DNA from: Lysobacter sp. BMK333-48F3
GTDB lineage: Bacteria; Pseudomonadota; Gammaproteobacteria; Xanthomonadales; Xanthomonadaceae
DNA length: 64,000 nucleotides
Direction of reading: 5' to 3'
Assembly (NCBI RefSeq): GCF_019733395.1
Contig: NZ_JAIHOO010000001.1
Location: 3,782,501-3,846,500 of the forward strand
Every line of letters starts with the position of its first letter. Within the stretch, counting starts at the first letter, position 1. The position numbers and the translations under genes were made by a program. This document shows, one piece after another, positions 55,133-64,000 of this stretch. The notes under the pieces were generated by a model. The model searched no databases. It was not told where the DNA came from and was given only the letters and a program-made list of their open reading frames with translations.

Positions 55133-55956
55133 TGATGCAGTCGAACGAATTCGCGCCTGAAGTCGGCGGAAGCTGCGGCGCGCGTCTGAAACAGGCCCGC
55201 ATCGCGGCGGGGCTGTCCATCGAAGACGTCGCGACGCGCTTGAAGATGCCGGCCCGCGTCGTGCAATCGCTGGAAACCGACGACGTCGCCTTGCTCGGCG
55301 CGCCGGTATTCGTGCGCGGCCAGCTGCGCAGCTATGCGCGCCTGCTCGGCATCGACCTGGAAGGCCAGCTCGCCGCGACCCCGCTGGCCTCGACCGCGCC
55401 GTCCGAACTGGTCAGCCACACCCACACCCCGCGCTACCGCCGGGTGTTCGAACAAACCACCCGCCGCGCCATCTACATCGTCCTGACCGCGGCGATCGCG
55501 GTGCCGGTGGTGATCGCGACCCGTCCGCACCTGGGCAACCAGGTCGCGGTGCAGTCGCTGGAAATGCCGGCCATGCCGGCCGCCGGCGACGCCGGTCCGG
55601 CCCAGCATCCGGCCGCGGCGCAGGCGCCGCAGCGCACCCCGCTGATCGCCTCGATCGCGCCCTTGCCCACGCCGGCATCGGCGCCGGCGCAGAAGACGCT
55701 GAGCCTGAACTTCACCGGCGAAAGCTGGATCCAGGTGCGCGGCAGCGACGGCCGGGTGCTCGACGAAGGCACCGTGCAGGCCGGCCAGACCCGCAGCTAC
55801 GCGCTGGCCGAGGTCGCTTACGTGAAGCTCGGCAACGTGCCGGGAGTGGAAGTGCGCAAGGCGGGCGAAGCGGTCGATCTGGCTCCGTTCAGCCGCGGAA
55901 GCGTGGCCCGCTTTACGCTATCCTCTGACGGTTCCCTCGCGCCGGCCTCGAACTGA
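55132..55956 (+). CDS. rodZ: RodZ-like helix-turn-helix membrane protein
   Basis: 274 residues. ATG at 55132 overlaps the pilF stop; a GTG one codon earlier is possible. The cytoplasmic HTH_25 domain (LKQARIAAGLSIEDVATRLK, then RVVQSLETDDVALLGAPVFV and RGQLRSYARLLGID) binds MreB in the family. One membrane helix (RRAIYIVLTAAIAVPVVIAT) leads to a Pro/Ala linker and the periplasmic DUF4115 beta domain (LNFTGESWIQVRGSDGRVL, VRKAGEAVDLAPFSRGSVAR). RodZ supports rod shape and elongation. In E. coli ispG follows directly; here it does not. Confidence 0.9.
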   Translation: MMQSNEFAPEVGGSCGARLKQARIAAGLSIEDVATRLKMPARVVQSLETDDVALLGAPVFVRGQLRSYARLLGIDLEGQLAATPLASTAPSELVSHTHTPRYRRVFEQTTRRAIYIVLTAAIAVPVVIATRPHLGNQVAVQSLEMPAMPAAGDAGPAQHPAAAQAPQRTPLIASIAPLPTPASAPAQKTLSLNFTGESWIQVRGSDGRVLDEGTVQAGQTRSYALAEVAYVKLGNVPGVEVRKAGEAVDLAPFSRGSVARFTLSSDGSLAPASN

Positions 55957-56063
55957 GCCGAGCGGCGGGGTCGCGACCCTCGCCGGCCCGCACGCGGGCC
56001 GGTTCCCATTGACTCTGGCCGCGCCCGTTCGGGCGAGGGCCTTGCACGGCGGCGTACGGCCTA

Positions 56064-56693
56064 ATGGCAATTGACGATCTGCTCGACGAACACGAACAAA
56101 GCGAACGCGTACTGGCCTGGTTGCGCGCCAACGGCGCGGCCCTGATCGGCGGCGTCGCCCTCGGCCTGGCCGCGATCGGCGGCTGGAAGTGGTGGGGCAA
56201 CCACCAGCTCGAGCAGCACACCCGCGGCGCCAATCAGTTCCAGACCGCGGTCGACGCGCTCGAAGCCAAGGACAAGGCTGCGGCCGCCAAGGTCAAGGCG
56301 CTGCCGCCGGGCATGTACCAGACCCTGGCCATGCTCGACCTGGCCAAGAGCCAGATCGAAGCCGGCCAGCGCGACGCGGCCATCGCCACCTTGAAGTCGA
56401 TCAAGACCGAGGACGCGGCGATCGCCGAGATCGTCAACCAGCGCCTGGCGCGTCTGCTGATCGACGCCAAGCAACCGGCCGAAGCGATCAAGCTGCTGGC
56501 CAAGTCGAGCACCGCGATGGCGATCGAAGTCCGCGGCGACGCCCAGTTCGCCCTCGGCAAGGCCGAGCAGGCGCGCACCGAGTACAGCGCCGCCCTGGCC
56601 AAGCTCGACGCCGAGTCGCCGCGCCGCCGCCTGCTCGAACTCAAGCTCACCGAAGCCGGCGGCACGCCGGTCAAGCCCGAGGCCAAGTCTTGA
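56064..56693 (+). CDS. YfgM-like TPR membrane protein
   Basis: 209 residues. MAIDDLLDEHEQSERVLAWL, a membrane helix (GAALIGGVALGLAAIGGWKW) and a periplasmic TPR_21 domain (MYQTLAMLDLAKSQIEAGQR, VNQRLARLLIDAKQPAEAIK) are the YfgM layout. In E. coli YfgM helps PpiD at the SecYEG translocon. The stop overlaps the bamB start by one base (TGATG). Confidence 0.92.
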   Translation: MAIDDLLDEHEQSERVLAWLRANGAALIGGVALGLAAIGGWKWWGNHQLEQHTRGANQFQTAVDALEAKDKAAAAKVKALPPGMYQTLAMLDLAKSQIEAGQRDAAIATLKSIKTEDAAIAEIVNQRLARLLIDAKQPAEAIKLLAKSSTAMAIEVRGDAQFALGKAEQARTEYSAALAKLDAESPRRRLLELKLTEAGGTPVKPEAKS

Positions 56694-57940
56694 TGAAGTA
56701 CGTTAATGCGGGTGGTTCGCCGTCGTTTTCCCCGACCCGTAACGTCGCCCGCTTCGCTGCCGTCGCCTTGTGCGCGGTGGCGCTGAGCGGCTGCTCGACG
56801 GTCAAGGGCTGGTTCGGCGGCGGCAAGAAGGACGACGGCAAGCCCAACGAGCCGACGGAGCTCACCGATATCACGCCCAGCGTCAAGGTCGACAAGATCT
56901 GGTCGGTCAATGCCGGCAAGGGCGAAGACCGGATCGGCGTGCGCCAGGGCCCGACGGTGGCCGACGGCCGCGTCTACGCCGCGGCGATCAAGGGCGGCGT
57001 GCACGCCTACGACCTGCAGACCGGCAAGGAAGTCTGGCATTACGTGCCCAAGCGCGAAGACAAGGACAAGAAGGACAAGGACATCCGCCTGTCCGGCGGT
57101 CCCGGTGCGGGCGACGGCCTGGTCGTGATCGGCGGCCTGGACGGCGAGGTGATCGCGCTCGACGCGGCCACCGGTGCCGAGAAGTGGAAGGCCAAGGTCT
57201 CCAACGAAGTCATCGCCGCGCCGACGATCGGCCTGGGCATGGTGTTCGTGCGTTCCAACGACGGCCGCGTCACCGCCTTCGACGCCGCCAGCGGCGAGCG
57301 CCGCTGGTTCTGGAGCCATGAAGTGCCGATGCTGTCGGTGCGCGGCAACGGTTCGCCGACCCTGGGCCCGGGCTACGTCTTCGTCGGCAACGACGACGGT
57401 ACGATCAACGCCCTGGCCGCCAACGACGGCCGTCCGACCTGGGACGCCCCGGTCGCGCTGCCGGAAGGCCGCAGCGAACTGGACCGCATGGCCGACGTCG
57501 ACGGCGCTCCGGTGCTGGAAGGCACGGTGCTGTACGCGACCAGCTTCAAGAAGCGCACCGTCGCCATCGACGCGCCCAGCGGCCGTCCGATCTGGGTCAG
57601 CGATCACGGCGGCGTCGGCCGCCTCGGCATCGGCAGCGACCGCCTGATCGTGGCCGACCCGACCGGCCTGGTGTTCGGCCTCGACAAGGCCAGCGGCAGC
57701 GCCCTGTGGCAGCAGCCCTCGCTGGCGCGCCGCAACCTGTCCGGCGCGGCGGTGCAGGGCGACTACGCCGTGGTCGGCGACTACGACGGCTACATCCACT
57801 GGCTCAAGCTCGACACCGGCGAGTTCGCCGCCCGCGCCCGGGTCGGCGGCAAGGCCCTGCGCGCCAACCCGGTCGTCGTCGACGGCGTGCTGGTGGTGCA
57901 GAACGTCGAAGGCGAGCTGACGGCGTTCAAGTTGCAGTGA
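56693..57940 (+). CDS. bamB: Outer membrane protein assembly factor BamB
   Basis: 415 residues. The lipoprotein signal ends at C34 (ALCAVALSGCSTVKG). An eight-bladed PQQ-like beta-propeller follows, with repeat motifs such as GGVHAYDLQTGKEVWHY, GEVIALDAATGAEKWKAKV, GRVTAFDAASGERRWFW and GLVFGLDKASGSALWQ. BamB binds BamA in the complex that inserts beta-barrel proteins. yfgM-bamB-der is a conserved order. Confidence 0.96.
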   Translation: MKYVNAGGSPSFSPTRNVARFAAVALCAVALSGCSTVKGWFGGGKKDDGKPNEPTELTDITPSVKVDKIWSVNAGKGEDRIGVRQGPTVADGRVYAAAIKGGVHAYDLQTGKEVWHYVPKREDKDKKDKDIRLSGGPGAGDGLVVIGGLDGEVIALDAATGAEKWKAKVSNEVIAAPTIGLGMVFVRSNDGRVTAFDAASGERRWFWSHEVPMLSVRGNGSPTLGPGYVFVGNDDGTINALAANDGRPTWDAPVALPEGRSELDRMADVDGAPVLEGTVLYATSFKKRTVAIDAPSGRPIWVSDHGGVGRLGIGSDRLIVADPTGLVFGLDKASGSALWQQPSLARRNLSGAAVQGDYAVVGDYDGYIHWLKLDTGEFAARARVGGKALRANPVVVDGVLVVQNVEGELTAFKLQ

Positions 57941-57943
57941 AGC

Positions 57944-58283
57944 CGGGAGTAGGGAATCGGGAATAGGCAATGGGTGGTTCGGCGCGACCTGCGGGGCGCG
58001 CGGGCCGACCCGGCACCGGTTCCCATTCCCCGGTTTCCCGCTCGTCGTGTGACCTGCGGCCCGGACGGCGACTGTCGTTCCGGGCCGATTGTTTGAGCGC
58101 CGCCGCTCGCTTTCCGATTCGGCGACGTGCCGGGCCACTGGCTCCCCGGATCGGAAGTCAGAGCGGCCAGGCAGCGGGTCTGGCACTATGTCGGCCTGTT
58201 TAGTAGGGAATCGGCCCTCCGTCGCCGCTGGCTGATAGCGGCGTTCTCCGATTCCCGATTCCCCATTCCCCATTCCCGGCTCC
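57944..58283. repeat. Long intergenic region bounded by inverted GGGAATC arrays
   Basis: The 349-bp space between bamB and der has no gene that I can support. GGGAGTAGGGAATCGGGAAT at 57945-57964 and the reverse-oriented CCGATTCCCGATTCCCCATT-type array at 58249-58277 lie at its two ends, in inverted orientation. A further GGGAATCGG is near 58206. der may need its own promoter here. Confidence 0.65.
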
Positions 58284-58289
58284 AAACAC

Positions 58290-59690
58290 ATGCTCCCGCT
58301 CGTCGCCCTCGTTGGCCGGCCCAACGTCGGAAAATCCACCTTGTTCAACGCGCTCACGCGCAGCCGCGACGCGCTCGTCCACGACGAGCCCGGGGTGACC
58401 CGCGACCGCCACTACGGCGTGTGCCGGCCGGAAGGCCAGCGCGCGTTCGCGGTGGTCGACACCGGCGGCATCGCCGGCGAGGACGAGGGCCTGGCCGGCG
58501 CGACCGCGCGCCAGGCGCGCGCCGCCGCCGAGGAGGCCGACCTGGTGCTGTTCGTGGTCGACGGCCGCGAAGGCGCCTCGGCGCTGGACGACGAGATTCT
58601 GGCCTGGCTGCGCAAGACCGCGCGGCCGACCCTGCTGGTGGTCAACAAGACCGACGGCATCGACGCGCGCGAGGCGATCAACGACTTCGCCCGCTACGGC
58701 ATCCGCGACGCGATCGCGGTGTCCTCGGCTCACCGCCAGGGCCTGGACGAGCTGTTGAGCGAGGTGCTGGGCCGTCTGCCGGCCGAAGGCAGCGCGACCG
58801 AGCTGGACAACGATCCCAACCGGATCCGGGTCGCCTTCATCGGCCGCCCCAACGTCGGCAAGTCGACCCTGGTCAACCGCCTGCTCGGCGAGGAGCGGAT
58901 GATCGCTTCCGACGTACCGGGCACCACCCGCGACTCGGTCGCCATCGACATGGAGCGCGACGGCCGCCTGTACCGGCTGGTCGACACCGCCGGCGTGCGG
59001 CGCAAGTCCAAGGTCGAGGAAGCGGTGGAGAAGTTCTCGATCATCAAGACCCTGCAGGCGATCGAGCAGTGCCAGGTCGCGGTGGTCATGCTCGACGCCG
59101 GCGAAGGTGTCACCGACCAGGACGCCAGCGTGCTCGGCTACGCCCTCGACGCCGGCCGCGCGCTGGTGGTCGCGGTCAACAAGTGGGACGGGCAGACCGA
59201 ATACCAGCGCCAGCAGACCGAGAACCTGCTGATCCGCAAGCTGGCCTTCGTCGACTGGGCCGAACCGGTGCGGATCAGCGCCAAGCACGGCTCCGGCCTG
59301 CGCGAGCTGTTCGCCGCGATCCATCGCGCGCACGCCTCGGCGACCACCGAGATCGGCACCAGCGAAGTCACCAAGGCCCTGGAAATCGCCTACGAAAACA
59401 ACCCGCCGCCGGTGGTGCGCGGGCACGTGGCCAAGCTGCGCTTCGCCCATCCGGCCGGGACCAATCCGCCGACCTTCGTCGTCCACGGCACCCGCCTGCG
59501 CACCCTGGCCGACAGCTACAAGCGCTACCTGGAGAACTTCTTCCGCAAGCGCTTCAAGCTGGTCGGCACCCCGGTGCGGTTCGTGTTCAAGGACAGCAGC
59601 AACCCGTACGAAGGCAAGAAGAACGTGCTGACAGAGCGCCAGGTGGCGAAGAAGCGCCGCATGATCCGCCACGTCAAGCGCGGCAAGTAA
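58290..59690 (+). CDS. der: Ribosome biogenesis GTPase Der (EngA)
   Basis: 466 residues. Two GTPase domains in tandem: [20 protein letters not shown] (G1), DTGG, NKTD; then [24 protein letters not shown] and NKWD. A KH-like C-terminal domain follows ([40 protein letters not shown]). Der is needed for 50S subunit assembly. A terminator lies 22 bases after the stop. Confidence 0.97.
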   Translation: MLPLVALVGRPNVGKSTLFNALTRSRDALVHDEPGVTRDRHYGVCRPEGQRAFAVVDTGGIAGEDEGLAGATARQARAAAEEADLVLFVVDGREGASALDDEILAWLRKTARPTLLVVNKTDGIDAREAINDFARYGIRDAIAVSSAHRQGLDELLSEVLGRLPAEGSATELDNDPNRIRVAFIGRPNVGKSTLVNRLLGEERMIASDVPGTTRDSVAIDMERDGRLYRLVDTAGVRRKSKVEEAVEKFSIIKTLQAIEQCQVAVVMLDAGEGVTDQDASVLGYALDAGRALVVAVNKWDGQTEYQRQQTENLLIRKLAFVDWAEPVRISAKHGSGLRELFAAIHRAHASATTEIGTSEVTKALEIAYENNPPPVVRGHVAKLRFAHPAGTNPPTFVVHGTRLRTLADSYKRYLENFFRKRFKLVGTPVRFVFKDSSNPYEGKKNVLTERQVAKKRRMIRHVKRGK

Positions 59691-59711
59691 GCGGCGCCCG
59701 CGCCGAACCGG

Positions 59712-59737
59712 AAAACCCCGCCGTCGCGCGGGGTTTT
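59712..59737 (+). terminator. Intrinsic terminator of der
   Basis: AAAACCCCG/CGGGGTTTT stem (59712-59720 with 59729-59737) followed by further T residues; a standard rho-independent terminator. Confidence 0.9.
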
Positions 59738-59822
59738 TTCTTTGCGCCGCGCGGCACCGGTCCGGTATCGGCGCCGCAGGCCGCAGGCACAATGGAGGCG
59801 TCGCCGCCGCAGGCCCGCCCGC

Positions 59823-60413
59823 ATGCCGATCCCGCGTTCCGAACTGACCCTGGGCATCCTCGCCGGCGGCCGCGCCAGCCGGCTGGGCGGGCTGGACAAG
59901 GCCTGGCTGCAGCGCGACGGCGAAGCCCAGGTGCTGCGCCTGGTGCGGCGTTTCCGCGAACGGGTCGGCGCGGTGAGGATCAGCGCCAACCGCGATCTGG
60001 CGCGCTACCAAGCGCACGGCCTGAGCGCGGTGCGCGACAGCTTGAACGAGGTCGGCCCGTTCGGCGGCCTGGACGCCCTGGCGGCGGCCTGCGCGACGCC
60101 GTGGTTGTTCACCTTGCCGGTCGATGCGGTCGATGCCGCGCCGGAACTGCTGCCGGCGCTGATCGCCGCGCAGGACGGGCAGGGCGCCTACGCGGTCGAC
60201 GACGACGGCGTGCAGCCGCTGTTCGCGCTGTGGCCGGCCGCGCCGCTGCGGCAGGCGCTGGCCCAGGCGGCCGAATACGACCGCTGGGCGGTGCGCGAAC
60301 TGCAGGCCGCACTCGGCATGGCCGCATTGCGCCTGGATGGCCTACGCTTCGGCAACCTCAATACGCCCGACGACCTGGCCGCGGCCGGTTTCGTGCCCGA
60401 TCCGGACCGCTGA
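59823..60413 (+). CDS. mobA: Molybdenum cofactor guanylyltransferase
   Basis: 196 residues from the ATG at 59823. It transfers GMP from GTP to molybdopterin-Mo to make the guanine dinucleotide cofactor. The GTP-binding signature LGILAGGRASRLGGLDKAWL is followed by VRDSLNEVGPFGGLDALAAA and LFTLPVDAVDAAPELLPALI, then NLNTPDDLAAAG. In the first motif Leu replaces the common Met of RMGG. It precedes moeA by 84 bp. Confidence 0.92.
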   Translation: MPIPRSELTLGILAGGRASRLGGLDKAWLQRDGEAQVLRLVRRFRERVGAVRISANRDLARYQAHGLSAVRDSLNEVGPFGGLDALAAACATPWLFTLPVDAVDAAPELLPALIAAQDGQGAYAVDDDGVQPLFALWPAAPLRQALAQAAEYDRWAVRELQAALGMAALRLDGLRFGNLNTPDDLAAAGFVPDPDR

Positions 60414-60497
60414 GCCGCCGCATCGGCCGGCGCCGGCGGCCCTGTCGTTTGCCGAATCTTCGCCCCGAATGCCCGAACTACCGGAGACCCCCGCACC

Positions 60498-61718
60498 ATG
60501 ACCGATTTCCCGACCGGGTTGCCGTTCGACGAGGCGATGGCGATCGTAGCCGAGGTCGCCGCCGCTCACCGGCTCGACAGCGAAACCCTGTCGTTGGGAC
60601 GCAGCCACGGCCGCGTCCTGGCCCGCGACGTCGAGGCCGTCCTGTCGCTGCCGCCGTTCGACAACAGCGCGATGGACGGCTACGCGTTCCGCCATGCCGA
60701 CCTCGACGGCGAGTCGACCCCGATGCGGGTGATCGGCGAACAGTTCGCCGGGCTCGCCGGCGACTGGCGGCTGGGGCCGGGCGAGTGCGTGCGCATCACC
60801 ACCGGCGCGCCGCTGCCGACCGGCGCCGATACGGTCGCGATCAAGGAGAACGTGCGCCTGGACGGCGATGCGGCGCTGATTCCGGCCGGCCCGCTGGGCC
60901 ATCACGTGCGCTATGCCGGCGAAGACGTGCGCGAAGGCGAGCGGCTGCTGCAGGCCGGGCAGGTGCTGACCCCAGCGCGGGTGTCGCTGGCCGCCTCGCT
61001 GGGGCTGTCCGCGTTGGAGGTGCGGCGGCGCCCGACCGCAGCGGTGTTCACCAGCGGCGACGAACTGGTCGAGCCCGGCATGCCGCTGCGGCCAGGGCAG
61101 ATCTACGACAGCAACCGCGAGCTGCTGATGGGCCTGTTGCGCGCCGACGGCCTGGAGCCGACCGCCTGGCCGCGCCTGCCCGACGATCCCAAGCAGGTCG
61201 AGATCGCGCTGCGCGATGCGGCCTGCGCGTTCGATCTGGTGTTCACCTGCGGCGCGGTCTCGGCCGGGGAGAAGGACCATATCCCCCCGGTGCTCGGCGA
61301 GTTCGGCCGGATCCATCTGTGGAAGGTGCGCATGCGCCCGGGCATGCCGCTGCTGTTCGCCAGCATGGACCAGGCGCGGCTGCTGGGCTTGCCCGGCAAT
61401 CCGGTGTCGGTGCTGGCGACTTACCTGACCTTCGGCCGCGCCCTGGTCGACGGCCTGCAGGGCCGCAGCGAGCCGCGGCCGCGCTTGCGCGCGCGCCTGG
61501 TCGGCGGCATCGACAAGACCCATCCGCGGCGCGAGTTCGTGCGTGCGCGCTTGCGCAGCGACGAGGACGGCGTGCTGTGGGTCGACCCGAATCCCGCCAC
61601 CGGCTCGCACCGGCTGCGCGCCGCGGCCGAGTCGGAGGCGCTGATGATGGTGCCGGAAGGGCCGCAGCGACTGGGCGAGGGCGCGGTGATGGAGGTTTGG
61701 CCTTACGCGTTGGGGTGA
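60498..61718 (+). CDS. moeA: Molybdopterin molybdenumtransferase
   Basis: 406 residues. MoeA inserts molybdate into adenylylated molybdopterin. LPPFDNSAMDGYAFRHADLD, ITTGAPLPTGADTVAIKENV, VFTSGDELVEPGMPLRPGQI and YDSNRELLMGLLRADGLEPT are family motifs. FTCGAVSAGEKDHIPPVL and LLGLPGNPVSVLATYLTFGR form the active site. GGAGACC lies before the ATG. Lies between mobA and moeB in a cofactor cluster. Confidence 0.96.
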   Translation: MTDFPTGLPFDEAMAIVAEVAAAHRLDSETLSLGRSHGRVLARDVEAVLSLPPFDNSAMDGYAFRHADLDGESTPMRVIGEQFAGLAGDWRLGPGECVRITTGAPLPTGADTVAIKENVRLDGDAALIPAGPLGHHVRYAGEDVREGERLLQAGQVLTPARVSLAASLGLSALEVRRRPTAAVFTSGDELVEPGMPLRPGQIYDSNRELLMGLLRADGLEPTAWPRLPDDPKQVEIALRDAACAFDLVFTCGAVSAGEKDHIPPVLGEFGRIHLWKVRMRPGMPLLFASMDQARLLGLPGNPVSVLATYLTFGRALVDGLQGRSEPRPRLRARLVGGIDKTHPRREFVRARLRSDEDGVLWVDPNPATGSHRLRAAAESEALMMVPEGPQRLGEGAVMEVWPYALG

Positions 61719-61736
61719 GTTCGGTTTCGTTCCGTT

Positions 61737-61869
61737 GCCCTCACCCCAACCCCTCTCCCGCAAGCGGGAGAGGGGCAAGGTTTCGCGGTCGGAACAAGTG
61801 CCGGGCACCGTCCCGCAATCGCGTTGAAAGCCCCTCTCCCGCCTGCGGGAGAGGGGTTGGGGTGAGGGC
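61737..61869. repeat. REP-like inverted pair (CCCTCACCCCAACCCCTCTCCC type)
   Basis: A 40-nt block at 61737-61776 recurs in reverse complement at 61830-61869 with 39 of 40 bases equal. Each has its own CTCCCGCnnGCGGGAG palindrome. This REP class is widespread in Xanthomonas and Pseudomonas. It occupies the moeA-moeB gap. Confidence 0.88.
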
Positions 61870-61961
61870 AGCGAGCCGGGTCGGTCCCAACCGCCGCCCC
61901 GCGCAACGCTGCATCCCCGCATTCGCCTGCCGCCCTGCCGGCGAAAGCGGATAATCCCGGC

Positions 61962-63132
<1,171 letters not shown>

Positions 63133-63143
<11 letters not shown>

Positions 63144-63678
63144 GCGGTTGCTGCTGGCCTGCCTGCTGGCGGCAGGCTTTCCGGCCTCGGCGCGACCGCC
63201 TGGGTCGACGGCACTGGAGCGCCTGGCCGAACTGAGCGCGCAACGGCTGCAACTGGCCGATCGGGTCGCGGCGAGCAAGCGTCGCAGCGGCAAGCCGGTC
63301 GAAGACGCGGCGCGCGAAAGCGATCAGCTGCAGCGGCTCGGCGAGGCCGCCGTCGCGCGCGGGCTGCCGCGCGAGGCCGCGACCGGTTTCTTCCGCGCCC
63401 AGTTCGAAGCCAACAAGCTGATCCAGTACCGCCTGCTCGGCGAACCGCCGCGGCGCGACGAGGCCGCGGCCGACCTGGACGCGATCCGCGCGCAGTTGAA
63501 TCGGCTCAACGAGCAACTGCTCGACGCCCTCGGGCCGGGACTGGGCGAAGCCACAGGCGCGGACTGTACGGCGCGGTCGCGGCAGGCGCGCGAGCGGGCG
63601 GCGCGGCGGCAGCGCCTGGACGAGTTGCACCGCATCGCCCTGAGCCGCGCGTTCGGCGATCTGTGCCGCCGGCCCTAG
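63133..63678 (+). CDS. Periplasmic chorismate mutase (AroQ gamma class)
   Basis: 181 residues from GTG 63133, overlapping the moeB stop by 11 bases. The signal peptide MRIERLLLACLLAAGFPASA marks an exported protein. The AroQ core follows: LAELSAQRLQLADRVAASKR with the catalytic Arg and Lys, then SGKPVEDAARESDQLQRLGE and GFFRAQFEANKLIQYRLL. The Cys pair late in the protein (DCTARSRQ and DLCRRP) fits a periplasmic disulfide. It converts chorismate to prephenate outside the cytoplasm; the purpose in Gram-negative bacteria is debated. Confidence 0.9.
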
Positions 63679-64000
63679 TCGGCGGCGATCGCCTCGATCT
63701 CGACCATCCAGCCTTCCTCGTACAGGTCGGCGATGATCACCGTCAGCGCCGGCGCGTGTTCGCCCAGCACTTCGTGGCGGATCTCGTAATTGCGCTTGCG
63801 CAGCCGGCGTTCGCTCAGATACGTGGTGACCTTGACCAGGTTGGCGTAGGTCATGCCGGCGGCCTCGAGCTGGCGCTCGACGTTGGCCCAGGCGCGCCGG
63901 CACTGGCCGTCGAAGTCCTTGGGCAGGATGCATTCCTCGCACTGCGGCAGCTGGCCGCTGACGAATACCAATCGCTTGAAGCCGGTGATCTCGAGCGCTT
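63675..64000 (-). CDS. RidA/YjgF-family protein, 5' end outside window
   Basis: The frame is open to the right edge; about 108 C-terminal residues are present. The RidA-like fold is seen in ALEITGFKRLVFVSGQLPQ, CRRAWANVERQLEAAGMTYA, NLVKVTTYLSERRLRKRNYE and ALTVIIADLYEEGWMVEIEA with the final Glu of the active site. RidA members hydrolyse reactive enamines or imines or act as chorismatase-like or detoxifying enzymes; this one carries extra Cys (CEECILP) and looks like a Rid-subfamily member rather than archetypal RidA. It ends 4 bases inside the stop region of the convergent chorismate mutase gene. Confidence 0.85.
   Translation of the reverse strand, partial: ALEITGFKRLVFVSGQLPQCEECILPKDFDGQCRRAWANVERQLEAAGMTYANLVKVTTYLSERRLRKRNYEIRHEVLGEHAPALTVIIADLYEEGWMVEIEAIAAD

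Noticed and set aside
60414-60497. Moco riboswitch before moeA
   Set aside because: The 84-bp gap is too short for the known motif and no conserved stems were visible.

Overview
The window reads as chromosome of a GC-rich gammaproteobacterium of the Lysobacteraceae (Xanthomonadaceae), most likely Lysobacter. The evidence is the strong G/C third-position bias, a Zn-free type L36 protein, Xanthomonad-style genes (the transmembrane repetitive protein, LapAB followed by polysaccharide genes, periplasmic AroQ-gamma) and intergenic repeat families common in that group. The genus is an inference; no rRNA or tRNA gene was found. Almost all genes are core or housekeeping. The mobile content is one short IS1595-family insertion sequence plus many small repeats.

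Layout. 1-7 kb: end of a universal stress protein gene, divergent LysE exporter/LysR regulator, AraC regulator divergent from a short-chain dehydrogenase, a PEP mutase/isocitrate lyase-like enzyme, a secreted M28 peptidase and a GacA-like response regulator. 7-8.2 kb: an IS inserted inside a palindromic intergenic repeat. 8.2-17.6 kb: rne divergent from rluC, a TonB-domain lipoprotein, phhB, nfuA, a Pro/Ala-rich membrane protein and two c-type cytochromes. 17.9-28.5 kb: an adaptor plus two different RND permeases, then an ExeA/GspA-GspB pair. 28.7-35.3 kb (minus strand): a TraB-like protein, an alpha/beta hydrolase with its TetR regulator, a GNAT acetyltransferase with aguB and aguA, and rpmJ. 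35.4-39.4 kb: cmk with a striking inverted partial duplication, rpsA and ihfB. 39.5-47.2 kb: lapA, lapB, a WecA-like transferase, a CapD-like dehydratase, galU, then an amine-oxidase-like flavoprotein and a CsaA-like protein. 47.2-52.3 kb: a repeat cluster and a minus-strand fatty-acid oxidation set (TetR, FadN-type HAD/ECH, thiolase). 52.5-59.7 kb: ndk, rlmN, pilF, rodZ, a YfgM-like gene, bamB and der. 59.8-64 kb: mobA, moeA, rhodanese-MoeB, periplasmic chorismate mutase and a truncated RidA-family gene.

Functional links: aguA/aguB turn agmatine into putrescine. The TetR protein at 52 kb has a PsrA-like box upstream and precedes beta-oxidation genes, as expected of a fatty-acyl-responsive regulator. 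lapA/lapB, wecA-like, capD-like and galU form an envelope polysaccharide/LPS block. pilF, rodZ, bamB and der form an envelope/ribosome block that lacks the ispG and hisS genes found inside it in E. coli. mobA-moeA-moeB are molybdenum cofactor genes.

The most unusual structure is at 35,458-36,869. A 612-bp inverted copy of the cmk 5' part faces the intact gene across a 7-nt loop, and a 173-bp direct fragment faces the inverted copy across an 8-nt loop. No obviously new multi-gene system was found. The other points worth following are the asymmetric RND permease pair, the IS-interrupted repeat family and several operator candidates.
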